The notes under the pieces were generated by a model. The model was not told the DNA's origin. It made no database searches and saw only the letters and a list, made by a program, of their open reading frames with translations. A stretch of 64,000 nt of DNA from Eutreptiella sp. 'Long Island Sound 2002' (lineage: Eukaryota > Euglenozoa > Euglenophyceae > Eutreptiales > Eutreptiaceae): assembly GCA_964036045.1 (NCBI GenBank), contig OZ038382.1, positions 77,413,918 to 77,477,917 on the forward strand, given 5' to 3'. This document shows positions 1 through 9,026 of this stretch, one piece after another. Numbering within the stretch: the stretch's first letter is position 1; every line of letters starts with the position of its first letter. Both the position numbers and the translations under genes were made by a program.

Positions 1-892
1 AGGCACCCTAGATATCAGGCCAGTACCTCAGCTGTCAGGTGGTTGTAGGTGTCGCTCGGAACCCGCACTCGCAGCCATCAAACTCCAGCATATGAACTTG
101 AGCTCCAGATTCCACATCATAAATGTACCAGGATGCACCAATCCAGCCACATGAATCAGCCTGTCATAATACAAATGCCAGGGCATGAGAACTCAGCTCG
201 TCGCTGCACGTGTACAACGGCACGTCCAGACTTCTAGCGCGTTGCTTTACGTGTTCACCTCAACATGTAGACCACTGGTTCAGGTCCGGTTTGTGCACTG
301 GGAATAACTCCCTCCAAAACCCCAACACTCAACTTGTAGTTACTAGAACTTGGCTTCAAGTTGACCATAGGTGCTGCGAAGTAAAACCAGGACCAAGCAA
401 TATTCAAAGTACCTTCCAACCATGAATTAACCAAAAGATTTTGGGAACCTCAATAAGGCCCAGTTTCCTTGATATTTGGCTCCCTCCAACTCACCTCCCT
501 CCAGAACCAGTCGTAACTCCAGAACCTACTGTTATGCCAGTCATATCCGCCTTCTAAAACTGTTCAACATTTGACCTTGAAGCTTCTTCAAAGTCCTTTC
601 TTTATGGTGCCCAGATTGTTCTGCTGACCTTGTCGGCGACGCGAGCGACTCAGAGCGCAGAAAGCCGGCAGTCCCTCCGAAATTCCCACGTGGAATTTTA
701 GAGACCAAATAAGGTGTCCAAGACTTTCCATGCCTTAGACTGTGCTTTTCTGGGTATTTCCTGAACTTGGATGATTACTCTGCAGAATGTAGTGAAGTTC
801 TGCAGGTTTTCAACTTGGTATGCCAGCGGAAGCATGAAAGCATCAAAACAAACTTCAAGGTACTCTCTCTCCCTCAGTCTCTTGAAACTTAC
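1..892. other. No gene seen; 3' flank of Ty3-B1
   Basis: This stretch lies beyond the chromodomain end of Ty3-B1, which is read on the minus strand, so it should hold that element's 3' untranslated sequence and perhaps part of its 3' LTR. I see no open frame that resembles a known protein. I could not find an LTR boundary, and it does not visibly match the region beside the Ty3-B2 primer site near 59.6 kb. Confidence 0.4.
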
Positions 893-1426
893 TCACGGTA
901 ACAAGTCTTCTGCCATACCTCCAACTGTAGGCTCTTCTGTACGTCGTCGTTTGCCTCCGCGCTGCTGTGAGACCTTCTTGGTACTGACGTCTCCTGGTTC
1001 CCTGTTGTCTGTGGCGGTCTCTTTGTTGGATTTCTCCGCGCTGGACTTCTTCTTCAATGTGCTGCTGATCCGCCGAGCCTGTCTTAGCGCTGTGTCAAAG
1101 CAAGGTGCGTGTGCCAAACAGTAATCCACAAAAACATGATTCAGCTTTCCATCATCATGCACGAATGCACGAACTGGTTTCCAAGTGCTCTCGCTTGTGC
1201 CATAGCCTTCCGACTTCGTCAAAAAGCGCCAGCCTTGCCTACATTGTCCTCTCAGGATCTGTTCGACCTGATAAGCTCCAGGTCCCTCCTTCTCAGTCTG
1301 ATTGTAGAATGGTATATCCTGCTCATTCCCCACGATGTCCTGTTCATCAGCCAACGCTGCTCGCTCGTCGACATTCAACATGTCTGTGTCTCCTCCTTCG
1401 ATCGTGTCTTCGCCATAGTCATCCAC
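893..1426 (-). pseudogene. Chromodomain C-terminus of Ty3-B1 integrase
   Basis: A 177-residue open frame. Residues of about 50-105 match a chromodomain: a YQVEQIL start, a basic strand, SEGYG in place of the usual KWKGY, ESTWKP in place of ExTWEP, and a helix ending VDYCLAH. The rest is acidic before the domain and basic after it (KKKSS and GGKRRR stretches). In chromoviruses this domain follows the integrase GPY/F module and reads histone marks to steer integration. Here it lies just downstream of that module on the same strand but in another frame, which shows a frameshift in this copy. The chromodomain identity is seen in the sequence; the targeting role is family knowledge. Confidence 0.75.
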
Positions 1427-1523
1427 CAGCTCAAATTCGGAAGCCCTTCACAAACTCAAAGAAAACAGGCACTTCGCCGCCCAAAGTAGGACTGCAACGC
1501 GCCATAAGACCGCCATTGCTGAC

Positions 1524-1766
1524 TCAAGTAACAAGGTAAGGACCATACCACATAACATCCTTCGTGGCACCCTTAGGTACCTCCAATTGCCTCAACCTCT
1601 TCCTGCAAAACAGCACGTAGTTGTCAACGTTGAAAACTGCAGGTTTCGTCCTTCTATGGACGACCTCAAACAAGACTCGCTCCTCCTTTCCTGAAGTGAG
1701 CCTGCACAACTTGGGCAGTTTTGTTTTGTTCTTTGACCCAGTCTTGCACTTGAACGTTGCCTTCAT
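1524..1766 (-). pseudogene. Integrase GPY/F module of Ty3-B1
   Basis: An 80-residue frame joining the integrase core to the chromodomain. It shows the VDNYVLFCRKR strand and ends in MWYGPYLVT, the signature of the GPY/F module found at the integrase C-terminus of many Ty3/gypsy elements. It overlaps the end of the integrase core frame (1666-2550) by about 100 bases in another frame, so one or more small indels separate the parts. Confidence 0.7.
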
Positions 1767-2550
1767 GTGGAAAGAGTGGGTCGAAACGTAGATTAGGCCG
1801 CCCGGGGAAAAAGCTTCCTGGTGAATAGCCAGATTTTCCTCTCCGCTTGTGGTTCATACACATGACCCCGTATTCGTTCAACTGGACCCAATAGCTGGTT
1901 TTAATACTCTGCCTCAGGATACGGAGCTCTTCCTGGTACTCATCAGTCATACACTTGCATAGTCTGTGTGATTGAGGGCGGTAAGGTTGCGAGAAAGATC
2001 CTTCCACGCCAATTGCAGCAAATACGTTGCGGTACCAGCCATAGTCTCCCTTGAAGCGAATATCCTTCTCACTGTGGATGCCAACAGGTGGGCCAGAGAA
2101 AGAAGTCCAATGGTGTTTGATGAGCTTCAGCACGCCTTCTCCATAAATGGTTCTCTTGCACGGCAAAACTTGACAGAAAGCACTCAGAGCTTCCACAACC
2201 AACAACGCATAGTCGTAGTTATGACACTTGGGTCTGTCAATGAAGTCCACATACAGCAGAGCATTGACCATACGTGGAAGAGGCAAGACACGAAGTAAGC
2301 CTCGGTCGCTGGTTCGGTTCCGCTTGCTTGTGACACACTCCTTGCATGTCCTGTGCATGTCCTCAATTTTCTGTGTCAAATCTGTGTCAGGTACGCGAGT
2401 GTGGACATATTCTCGAAGGCCCAGAGCCAGGAATGTGGTCCAGGATGACCGACAACATCGTGGGTCCACTGCAAGGCTGCGCCCAACGCCTTCTTGGGTA
2501 TGCAAGTTAGCACTTCCTTCCGTGAAATCCCACTTGAAGATAATGGCCAT
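1666..2550 (-). pseudogene. Integrase core of Ty3-B1
   Basis: A 294-residue frame. It contains the CKEC half of the HHCC zinc domain, the first catalytic Asp in LYVDFIDRP, a second Asp in IHSEKDIRF (the usual motif is SDxGxxF), and YRPQSHRLCKCM where the third motif PQSNGQAE is expected. Aligned residue by residue, the catalytic Glu is replaced by Lys, so the DD35E triad is broken. The protein would have pasted element cDNA into the genome. Upstream parts of the domain lie in the overlapping frame 2376-2876 and the C-terminal module at 1524-1766. Confidence 0.75.
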
Positions 2551-2876
2551 AGGTCTTTGTCAACCACTGCATAGGATCCATCACCAAGGGCTTTCAGAAT
2601 ATCTCCATACTCCTCCATATAGTCAGACTTGCGTAGAGAACTGAGTAATTCCGCTTTGCTCATGGCGCCATCCAAATGGACATCTATCTTCTGATAAGCC
2701 TCTCGAGAGAGAGATTCAGAGCTTGCGGAAATTTGGTGGTTGAAATTCTCACGTGATAGCCAATCACATAACTGATTTTTCGGACCCGGTACCCCGTAGT
2801 TGTTGAGCTTCAGCTGAGCCAGAAACGTCCACCAACGTCTGAGCTTTTGGTTTTTAGGAGGGGCCCCTTGGAACAC
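2376..2876 (-). pseudogene. RNase H end and HHCC zinc start of integrase, Ty3-B1
   Basis: A 166-residue frame that begins in the C-terminal part of the Ty3 RNase H, with LRRWWTFLAQLKL, a PG-x-N-x-x-x-DWLSR segment and the normal spacing to the tether. After about 90 linker residues it reaches HDVVGHPGPH, the two His of the integrase HHCC finger. The two Cys (CKEC) lie in the next frame, 1666-2550, which places a frameshift between the His and Cys pairs. Confidence 0.65.
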
Positions 2877-3171
2877 GTCTCCGTCGACTCCTGATCACAT
2901 AACCACACCACGGGATAGCTGCCAAACAGTCGGCTTTGTCCAGAGATAAGGAAAATTCCTGACAGTAAATTACGCTCATACGTGCTGTAGTTTGCTCTGG
3001 TTGAGGACCATTTCCAATCTCAGTGGCCAATGAATACGCGATGGAATGGACGAGATCCTCTATTCTCTTTGCAGCTGTTCCTGGAATTCATTGCCACTGC
3101 AGAAGTATACCACCGCCTCCCACCAGAGACGCATCAGTGAGAACAACGAACTCACCATCAGGTGCAGTTGT
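2877..3171 (-). pseudogene. RNase H N-terminal part of Ty3-B1
   Basis: No long open frame, but minus-strand translation shows the RNase H start FVVLTDASLVGGGG with its first catalytic Asp, then an in-frame stop after LLQWQ, and further on the NYSTYERNLL segment that normally carries the catalytic Glu. This links to the RNase H end at 2376-2876. The segment is the direct continuation of the RT half at 34688-35603, cut off by Ty3-A. Confidence 0.7.
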
Positions 3172-3176
3172 GCCCA
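3172..3176. repeat. Left target-site duplication of Ty3-A (GCCCA)
   Basis: GCCCA directly precedes the TG that opens the 5' LTR. The same five bases follow the CA that closes the 3' LTR (34683-34687). A 5-bp duplication is typical of Ty3/gypsy integration. Confidence 0.85.
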
Positions 3177-3657
3177 TGCAAGGGCATCAGTGTGACAGCA
3201 CTGAATTTATACATCAATGTGATCAGAATTTCAATGATTCTCAGATGTACAATAGTGCAGTAAATTTTCTGCTTGTTTTCAGGTTTTCCATCCGCCGCCA
3301 GATGTCGCCCGTGAGCGCGCGTCGAGTCGCATTTGTGTTTCGTGATTTCTCAATCGGAATCATCGAAATTATTCGAATGATTTTGTAATGAGTCATTATG
3401 TTCGATGAATGCACAATGAAATTCTATGTCTGCTCCATTTTTGTAGACCGGGCATTCTGACTATTCATATTCCATCATGGAGTTCAATGACCCTCGCAGT
3501 CCATTGCATATGTCGCTCCTAGAGGCTGGATATAGGTCCGAAGATGGTCAGCGGGTTCGAAGATGTCAAGGGCAGTGTCGGGCGTTACGACCCCTGGGGC
3601 ATCAAAGCTACAGGCTTCGCAGTTACAAGAAAGATCCGCCACTACACAGCGGTTACA
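3177..3657 (+). repeat. 5' LTR of Ty3-A
   Basis: 481 bp, beginning TGCAAGGGCATCAG and ending GCGGTTACA. It aligns along its whole length with 34200-34682, whose ends are TGTAAC and GTTACA, a 6-bp inverted terminus; this copy has a mutated start. The two copies differ by scattered substitutions and small indels. It should hold the promoter and the polyadenylation signal; I could not assign a TATA box. Confidence 0.9.
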
Positions 3658-3671
3658 TGTTAGCAGAGGAT
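3658..3671 (+). promoter_or_regulatory. Primer binding site, tRNA-iMet type, Ty3-A
   Basis: Directly after the LTR lies TGTTAGCAGAGGAT. The complement of the eukaryotic initiator tRNA-Met 3' end is TGGTAGCAGAGGAT, so 13 of 14 bases agree, with one G-to-T change. Minus-strand cDNA synthesis would start here. Confidence 0.75.
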
Positions 3672-4317
3672 ATCAAGACTCTGCTTCTGAAATCTCCACG
3701 GACACGCTTAGATCATCGGGCTTTAGCGGGGCTATCAACCGTCCTGAGTCTCTCTGTGTTCCCCCCGAGGTTACATTCGTGGCATCTCCCCAGAGGATCG
3801 AAGATCGTCCTTCTGAGTGTCCTTACTGTGGTCATAGACATTGGCCTGGAGTTCATACTTGTGCTGGTTGTTGTATGAACGCCCCATTTAACCTTAAACC
3901 CGGTCGATAATCTCCCTCCTCAAGTGAATCTGGTTCCAACTCTCCCTCTGTCCCTGATCTTGAAGACAGCAGCAGCGAAGGAGAGCCGTCCAATACTGGA
4001 ATCAGTGAGATTTCTGGTGAATACTGGGAAAATCACCTCCGGGAAATATGGAGTTGGGAGATCCTGAACCGCCACAATTGGCTACTGGCGGAGGCGAACT
4101 ACCAAGGCCGCCTGAGGGACTTGTTCAGGGCGTCGTGTCAGTTCATCAGGGAGAGCGGCCGCCTGAGATTCGACGCCACATTCCAGGAACAAGAGGACTG
4201 GGAGTATCTTAAAGGCCAGTTCGACCACCAGGCTGCTGTGATAGTGCAAATGGCCATCATTGCCGCGGAAAGACGCCAGAATGTCCCACAGCATGCTGGC
4301 CCGTCGAGCGTCTAGGG
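3660..4317 (+). pseudogene. Gag N-terminal region of Ty3-A
   Basis: One frame runs from about 3660 to 4317 with a single in-frame TAA at 3908-3910. Before the stop is a Cys/His cluster (CPYCGHRH, then CAGCC) that could bind zinc. After it come a Ser/Glu-rich acidic stretch and a helical segment rich in Trp, Arg and Gln. No known family is recognised; position after the primer site makes it gag-like. Confidence 0.45.
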
Positions 4318-4342
4318 TCTGAACGGCGAAGAGGTCGACAAA

Positions 4343-4927
4343 ATGAGGTGTGATTCGACTTATTCTCCCCTCTCCAGAGAGCAATTGTCCAAACTCCCTA
4401 ACTCTACCTCCAGTGTTGACACTTCGGTCGATGAGGTAAGAAGTAAGGGGAGGAGCACTCGATGCCCATCATGTGGTGAGTGCGCCAAGGATTGCTCCTG
4501 TCAGCGCCACATTTCGTCCTTGGAGGTCAAGGTGAAGGAGCTGAAGAAGGCCGCCAAGGAAAAGAAGCGGGAAGATGACGGCAAGCTGAAGGAGATGGAG
4601 CAAAAGCTGCAAAAATTGACTACTTTGGTTCCAAATCTGAGCACTACTGGGTTCACTGGACCAGCGCCGGCACCGGCAAAACACCCAGCACCTACCTGCT
4701 CAGCTGCACCTAAGTCCATGGCCTACGGAGTTCCCCAAACTCCGGCAAACCCAGCTTTTACTGGTTCACTCCCAGCTTATACTGGAAATCCTGTTCCCCC
4801 CCCTACTGGAATTACAAGCCCTATTGGTTTTAATCTGGGTACTGAAGGAGGAGAATCTTCGTCAGAGAGGTCTATACTGTCTGTTGGGACCATTGCGATA
4901 TTGATGGACAAGCAAGAACCACCGTGA
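4343..4927 (+). pseudogene. Gag coiled-coil segment of Ty3-A
   Basis: A 194-residue frame. It has a Cys cluster CPSCGECAKDCSC, then about 45 residues of Lys/Glu/Leu heptads (coiled coil), then a Pro/Thr/Gly-rich tail with repeated PAxTGSLPAYTGN-like units. Coiled coils and low-complexity linkers are common in Ty3-type Gag. The following bases (4928-5040) continue a Lys/Glu-rich helix in a shifted frame. Confidence 0.45.
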
Positions 4928-5049
4928 AGGAGAGATCAGAAGCTTTGAAGAAGAAAGGCAAAGAAAAGAAGGAAAAGGAGGCAAAAATGAAGGAGAATCA
5001 GAAAAAACTGAAAGAGATGAGGTATCATTAAGTTCAATCCACCCCGTTT

Positions 5050-5901
5050 GTGCAGCCTACTGTGGACCGGACGTTGCTAGCGGCTGCAATTGCTCAAGCC
5101 CAAGCGATGGGAGGCGCCGCCGTCAACCCTGTTTTCGTGAACAGCGTTGGTGCATCTACAGGTTTGAATCTGAATTATCTTCATAATGTACTTCATTTGA
5201 GGCTTAGAGGTTCAGCGATGAAGCAGCCTAAATACTCAGGGGACCCAAAGCACTGGGCGCCCTTCGAACGACAATTTTTTGTTTGGCCGCAGACGGAAAG
5301 ACTTGAAAAGGACCTCTGGATTCTCCGTTTGATGGACTGTTTGACTGGAAAACTCAGGGAATCCACGTATGATCTCTATGTGAAAATGAAAAATCAAGGG
5401 GATCCACTGACGTATGACGAACTGTGGCGAACCCTTAAGAAGAAAGGCTCACGACTTCCTGAAGATGATTACAGGGACCGACTCGAGAACTTCAGAATGA
5501 TCAAGAAACTACTTTTGGAAGAGATCCAAATTGCAAGGCAAGATTGGGAGTTGTTGATGCAGGAAGCAGAGAGGGCTGGAAAAGGACTTTCTGAAGACGA
5601 AATGAAGAAGATTCTGCTCAGCAAGCTGACGCTGGAGACCAAGCAGAAGATCAGGGATAGCCAAGCGGACAAGAAAGTCCTTGGCAACTGGCTAGAAGTG
5701 CGAGGAGTGCCCGAGACCATGACGAAAATGGAAGTCCGGGAAGTGCTGAACTCCGTCAGTGCCGTTGGGATGAAGGAGATCATCCTTTGTGAGGGTTGTT
5801 GGAGAGTCCATTTCCACGACACTGAAGGATCGGAGTTCTTCTCCAAGATGGTGGACAGCAAGGTGAAGTTTAAGGGGACGGTGTTGAGCATGCTGCGATG
5901 A
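5050..5901 (+). pseudogene. Gag capsid-like region of Ty3-A
   Basis: A 283-residue frame. A segment with LRGSAMKQPKYSGDPKHW, FERQFFVW and LRLMDCLTGKLRES resembles the start of a Ty3/gypsy capsid (a KPPxFxGxxxxWxxF pattern followed by helices). The C-terminal half, with a conserved-looking VRGVPETMTKMEVREVL block, could be an RNA-binding fold but I cannot name it. It would assemble the virus-like particle. Confidence 0.6.
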
Positions 5902-6664
5902 ATCTTCTCGTACTCGGTCGACCAGATCTGGGACCAACTCGAGAAGTACGTGAACTTGGAGCGCGAGAAGTCCCAAGATGCGCAGTGTGCCTGTCGATGG
6001 GAAAAGAAGGCCGAGCCGCGACCAATTCGACAGCAGATCACAGGTGGCAGCCCTCCGATCTTAAAGAAATTCAGAACAAAATGGATGGAAAAGAAAATTT
6101 CCCTAAAAGTCCCCAGCAAGGTGGAGCATGAAATGCTGACCAGCATGAAAGGGGAAAAGGCAAAAGGGAAGTCGCAAGCCAAGAACAGAAATTGCACACC
6201 GAAAGATCACTCGCAGCAAGGCTGAGATCCAGGCGGCTCAAAATGGACAGAAGCTGGCGGAAAATCAGGTGGAAAAGGTGGACAAGGCCAAGGAACGTCC
6301 GGGAATCAAGATGTTTCTAAGGTGAATGGAAACCCCCTGTACACGGAGACACCAGCTAACAAGAACTTGGGCAAGGAGAAGGACTCCGGAGATCGTGGCA
6401 AGGGCAAATCCAACGAATTCAACCTCAATTCCAACACCTCCAACAACAAAGGCCATGGTGGTAAGAAAGGTGGTGGTGGAAAGTAATTTGGTGGTCGTGG
6501 ACGTTGAGAAGAAGTCAATGCCGTTGAAGCAGGAGAAGAATGGGTCGACGAAGAACAAGTATCAGACGTACAGCCGAATGGCGAAGAAGAATTGCACTAG
6601 GGAGGCCAACTTGACCCAAGGCAAAACATTGAGTTTGAGTGGCAAAACCCGAAACCGATAAGGG
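5902..6664 (+). pseudogene. Broken Gag-Pol linker of Ty3-A
   Basis: Three overlapping short frames (5898-6131, 5950-6225, 6326-6661) rich in Lys, Glu and Asn. The best continuation is the middle frame, with LEREKSQDAQCACRWEKK and a basic tail. This is the expected place for a nucleocapsid, but I see no clean CCHC knuckle. Frameshifts near 5900 and 6230 break it. Confidence 0.35.
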
Positions 6665-6675
6665 TAGTTGGAACA

Positions 6676-7251
6676 GTGGATGGACAGTGCTGGGACTGTC
6701 TGGCGCGTTCCTCTGGCCTCCTCTATCCTGCCTCGGTCCTGAGTGCTGTCCTTCCAGGCAAGCAGCGACAATTTGTCTGCTTGATCCAGGTCAAGACAGC
6801 CGATGGCAAGGTTAAACTTGCTAAATGTGTGATTGACAATGGGTCAGAAGTCAATCTGGTCAGGAAAGACTTTCTGCAGGAGGATGAAGCTGAGGTTTCC
6901 TCAACGCCTGTCCAGCTGGAAGGAGTGAATGAACATTGCCTTGCAGATGGTGAAAGGGAGGCAGATTTGGCAGTAAGATTGGTGAAACACTCGGTTTGGA
7001 GTACGGAAAAGGTGAAGGAGAAGTGGTTCTCTGGAAAATTCTATGAGGCGTCCATCAAGTACGATTCGTTTTTGGGTCAAGCTCGGCTTCACAGTCATTG
7101 TGTGTCACCCATGGGACACAGGACGTGCTTCCTCCAAGATCTGTTAGCCAGCGACCCATCCGAGCTGGATTATCTGCACCCATTCACCAAGAGTGTTCAA
7201 CACTTCAAAGAGCGAAATAAGCTTCAAATTCAAGAAGATGGGCAGGAATAG
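6676..7251 (+). pseudogene. Retropepsin-like aspartic protease of Ty3-A
   Basis: A 191-residue frame with the retropepsin layout: a hydrophobic strand (FVCLIQVKT), then KCVIDNGSEVNLV, where the active-site D-[ST]-G is D-N-G (6835-6843), then a long beta-rich region. The DNG change would probably reduce or abolish activity. Ty3-B and Ty3-C keep DTG at the same place. The enzyme would cut Gag-Pol. Confidence 0.6.
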
Positions 7252-7284
7252 ACAAAGAATCAAGAGTAATTCGACGTAGGAAAG

Positions 7285-7740
7285 GTGGAATCACTGAACT
7301 GCAAGAAGTGGAAGTCAGTTTGCTTTCACATCATCCACAAATGGCGAGACATTCTGGTGGATTATTTCGAAAAGAACCACTATTTCCGTCCTGAAGTTGA
7401 TGCTTTTGCAAACAAGAAGAATAAAAGATTTCCGAAGTTCGACGACGATGCCTGGAGTGAGGACTGGTCTGAACCTCTGTGGATCAATCCGCCCTTCAAC
7501 GTTTATCCTCGTGTGGTACACAAGCTGAAGCAATCCGGCGCAAAGGCGATCTGAATAGTCCCCAATTGGCCAAAACAAACTTGGTTCAAGGATATTATGG
7601 AGTTTTCCATCGACATTGTCGAGTTACCTCACAAGGAAGTGAAGCTGTATTGCGAAGACAATGGCAAACCTTTGCCACAGCGTTCGTGGGGCACGTTGGC
7701 GTGCCTAGTTGACGAGAATGTAGGAGATTATTGGCAAGAT
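7285..7740 (+). pseudogene. Dam-like DNA N6-adenine methyltransferase domain, Ty3-A
   Basis: The frame starts at 7285 and continues beyond an in-frame TGA (7552-7554). The motifs in order are VDAFANKKNKRFP (the D-x-x-A-x-x-x-N pattern of the phage/Dam N6-adenine methylase family), WSEDW, then WINPPFN (NPPF at 7486-7497, catalytic motif IV of amino-methyltransferases). After the stop follow IVPNWPKQTWF, LPHKEVKLY and WGTLACLVD. Ty3-B1 (36560-36900) and Ty3-C (63480-63850) show the same order. It lies between protease and RT. Dam-like domains are known in DIRS-group retroelements. Whether this one methylates DNA is unknown. Confidence 0.6.
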
Positions 7741-8269
7741 GCAAGTGAGATGGGAACAGGAGAGGTCATTTCAAATTCCTCAAGAATCGACGAAATCGAG
7801 GTGGATCGAGACGATCGACACAGGAATTCCGATACATGGTCGCGGAAAGAGGGAAGGACTACCGGCGTCCCTCAAGAGAACGCCTCAATCCATTCCATTT
7901 CGTCCTCATGAGACAAGAATCAAGTCAAAAATGTCAAGATTTCAAGCAAGAATGATGACAAACCTCCATGAATCTCGCGTGAATTAACAGGAATGCAGCT
8001 GAATTCGTCCCACCATCCCTTCAAGACATTCACGGACCCCCTTCATTGGTGGGACCCCACGGAGGAGCGAGCTCAGGTTAGCTTCATTCGCCAACAATGC
8101 GACGAGGAAGTTTGGAAGAAAGTGGCCAAGAATATGAGACCGCGACCAACAATTCCCAAATTGGTGTACATAATGTCGGTAGTCAAATGTGGGAATCAGT
8201 CCGACGAAGACAAGATATCTGCAAGAAGGGACGCACTGTTCGAAGATACAAAGATGAAGTGCTGAGTGG
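7741..8269 (+). other. Linker between Dam-like domain and RT, Ty3-A
   Basis: Short overlapping frames (7739-7987, 7993-8265) with no recognised domain. One has WWDPTEERAQVSF and a charged helix. By position it is the spacer between the methyltransferase-like domain and RT, equivalent to the 233-residue linker of Ty3-B1. Stops near 7912, 7985 and 8264 show decay. Confidence 0.35.
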
Positions 8270-8951
8270 GAAGTTCTGGAAAAATCCCTCAATTCGAGGT
8301 GAACATGGGGAAGCCAAGAGTGAGATAATCCAAGGCTCAAATGTGCACATCCAACGTCCATTCTATCTCCACGGCACCAAAGCAGATGCCCTGCCAAAGA
8401 TTATTGAGCGCAATCTCCGTGAGTTCGGTTGATTGGAGGACTGCATGAGTTCGGAGTGGTGTTCAGCACCATTTACTGTGCCAAGCCCCCCACCTGCTGA
8501 CCAATCCAGCATAGATGCTTTGCGTGTAGTGGTGGATTATAGAGCCCTGAATGCTGCCACAGTTTCTGACGCGCATCCCCTTCCCTTAATCTAGGAGGAG
8601 ATCGCCAAAAGGGCAAAAGGCAAGCTCTTCACCGTGCTGGATCTGCGCCAGGCGTTTCATCAAATGCCACTCCGAAGAGAGGACAGGCATTTGACGGCAA
8701 TGTGCACGCTCTGTCGCACTGTCCAGTGGACTGTGATGCCTATGGGCCTCAAGAATGCGCCGTCAATGTTCCAGAAGATGATGGAGAACGTGTTGTTTCA
8801 GAAGCACAAGTCTCTGGGTTTACAAGAATTCTGCAGCATCTAGATCGACGACCTTCTGATTGCCACGCCCTTTGGAGAAAACTTTGATCAGTGCCTGAAG
8901 AAGCATGAAGCACAAGCTCGCAAAGTCCTCGAAGTTCTCGAACAAGAGAAG
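8270..8951 (+). pseudogene. Reverse transcriptase, N-terminal two-thirds, Ty3-A
   Basis: The fingers and palm can be followed in plus-strand translation: VVDYRALNAATVSDAHPLP, a stop (TAG) where the next residues begin, then KLFTVLDLRQAFHQMPL (motif A), VMPMGLKNAPSMFQ (motif B) and the motif C block, where YIDD reads stop-IDD because the Tyr codon is TAG (8841-8843). The frame then runs to EVLEQEK and is cut by LINE-A at 8951. The rest resumes at 32966. The loss of the Tyr codon and other stops make it dead. Confidence 0.85.
8943..8951. repeat. Left target-site duplication of LINE-A
   Basis: CAAGAGAAG here is repeated at 32966-32974. Including one mismatch the match extends to 12 bases (GA-A/C-CAAGAGAAG). 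Both copies encode the QEK of the interrupted Ty3-A RT, as expected for duplicated target DNA. Confidence 0.8.
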
Positions 8952-8970
8952 TTTGAGGTTTGAGGTTTGA
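8952..8970 (-). repeat. 3' tail of LINE-A, TCAAACC heptamers
   Basis: On the plus strand this reads TTTGAGG, TTTGAGG, TTTGA directly after the target duplication. In element sense the 3' end is two and a half copies of TCAAACC. LINEs of the stringent type (for example R1-like and UnaL2-like) end in short tandem repeats rather than poly(A). Confidence 0.7.
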
Positions 8971-9007
8971 TTTTGCGGGTACTAGACGCCTTTCGGCCCC
9001 GGGGGGC

Positions 9008-9026
9008 CACCTGGTCGGGCCAGGTG
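9008..9026 (-). other. 3'-terminal stem-loop of LINE-A
   Basis: CACCTGG, a five-base loop, then CCAGGTG forms a perfect 7-bp stem, next to the GC palindrome 8997-9008. It lies about 40 bases from the heptamer tail. A 3' stem-loop followed by short repeats is what the RT of stringent LINEs recognises; the role here is inferred. Confidence 0.5.

Noticed and set aside
7552-7554. In-frame TGA inside Dam-like domains (also 63728-63730), considered as UGA read as an amino acid
   Set aside because: By alignment the UGA positions correspond to Val in one copy and Pro in the other, not to a constant residue, and other stops also occur in these elements. They are better explained as decay.
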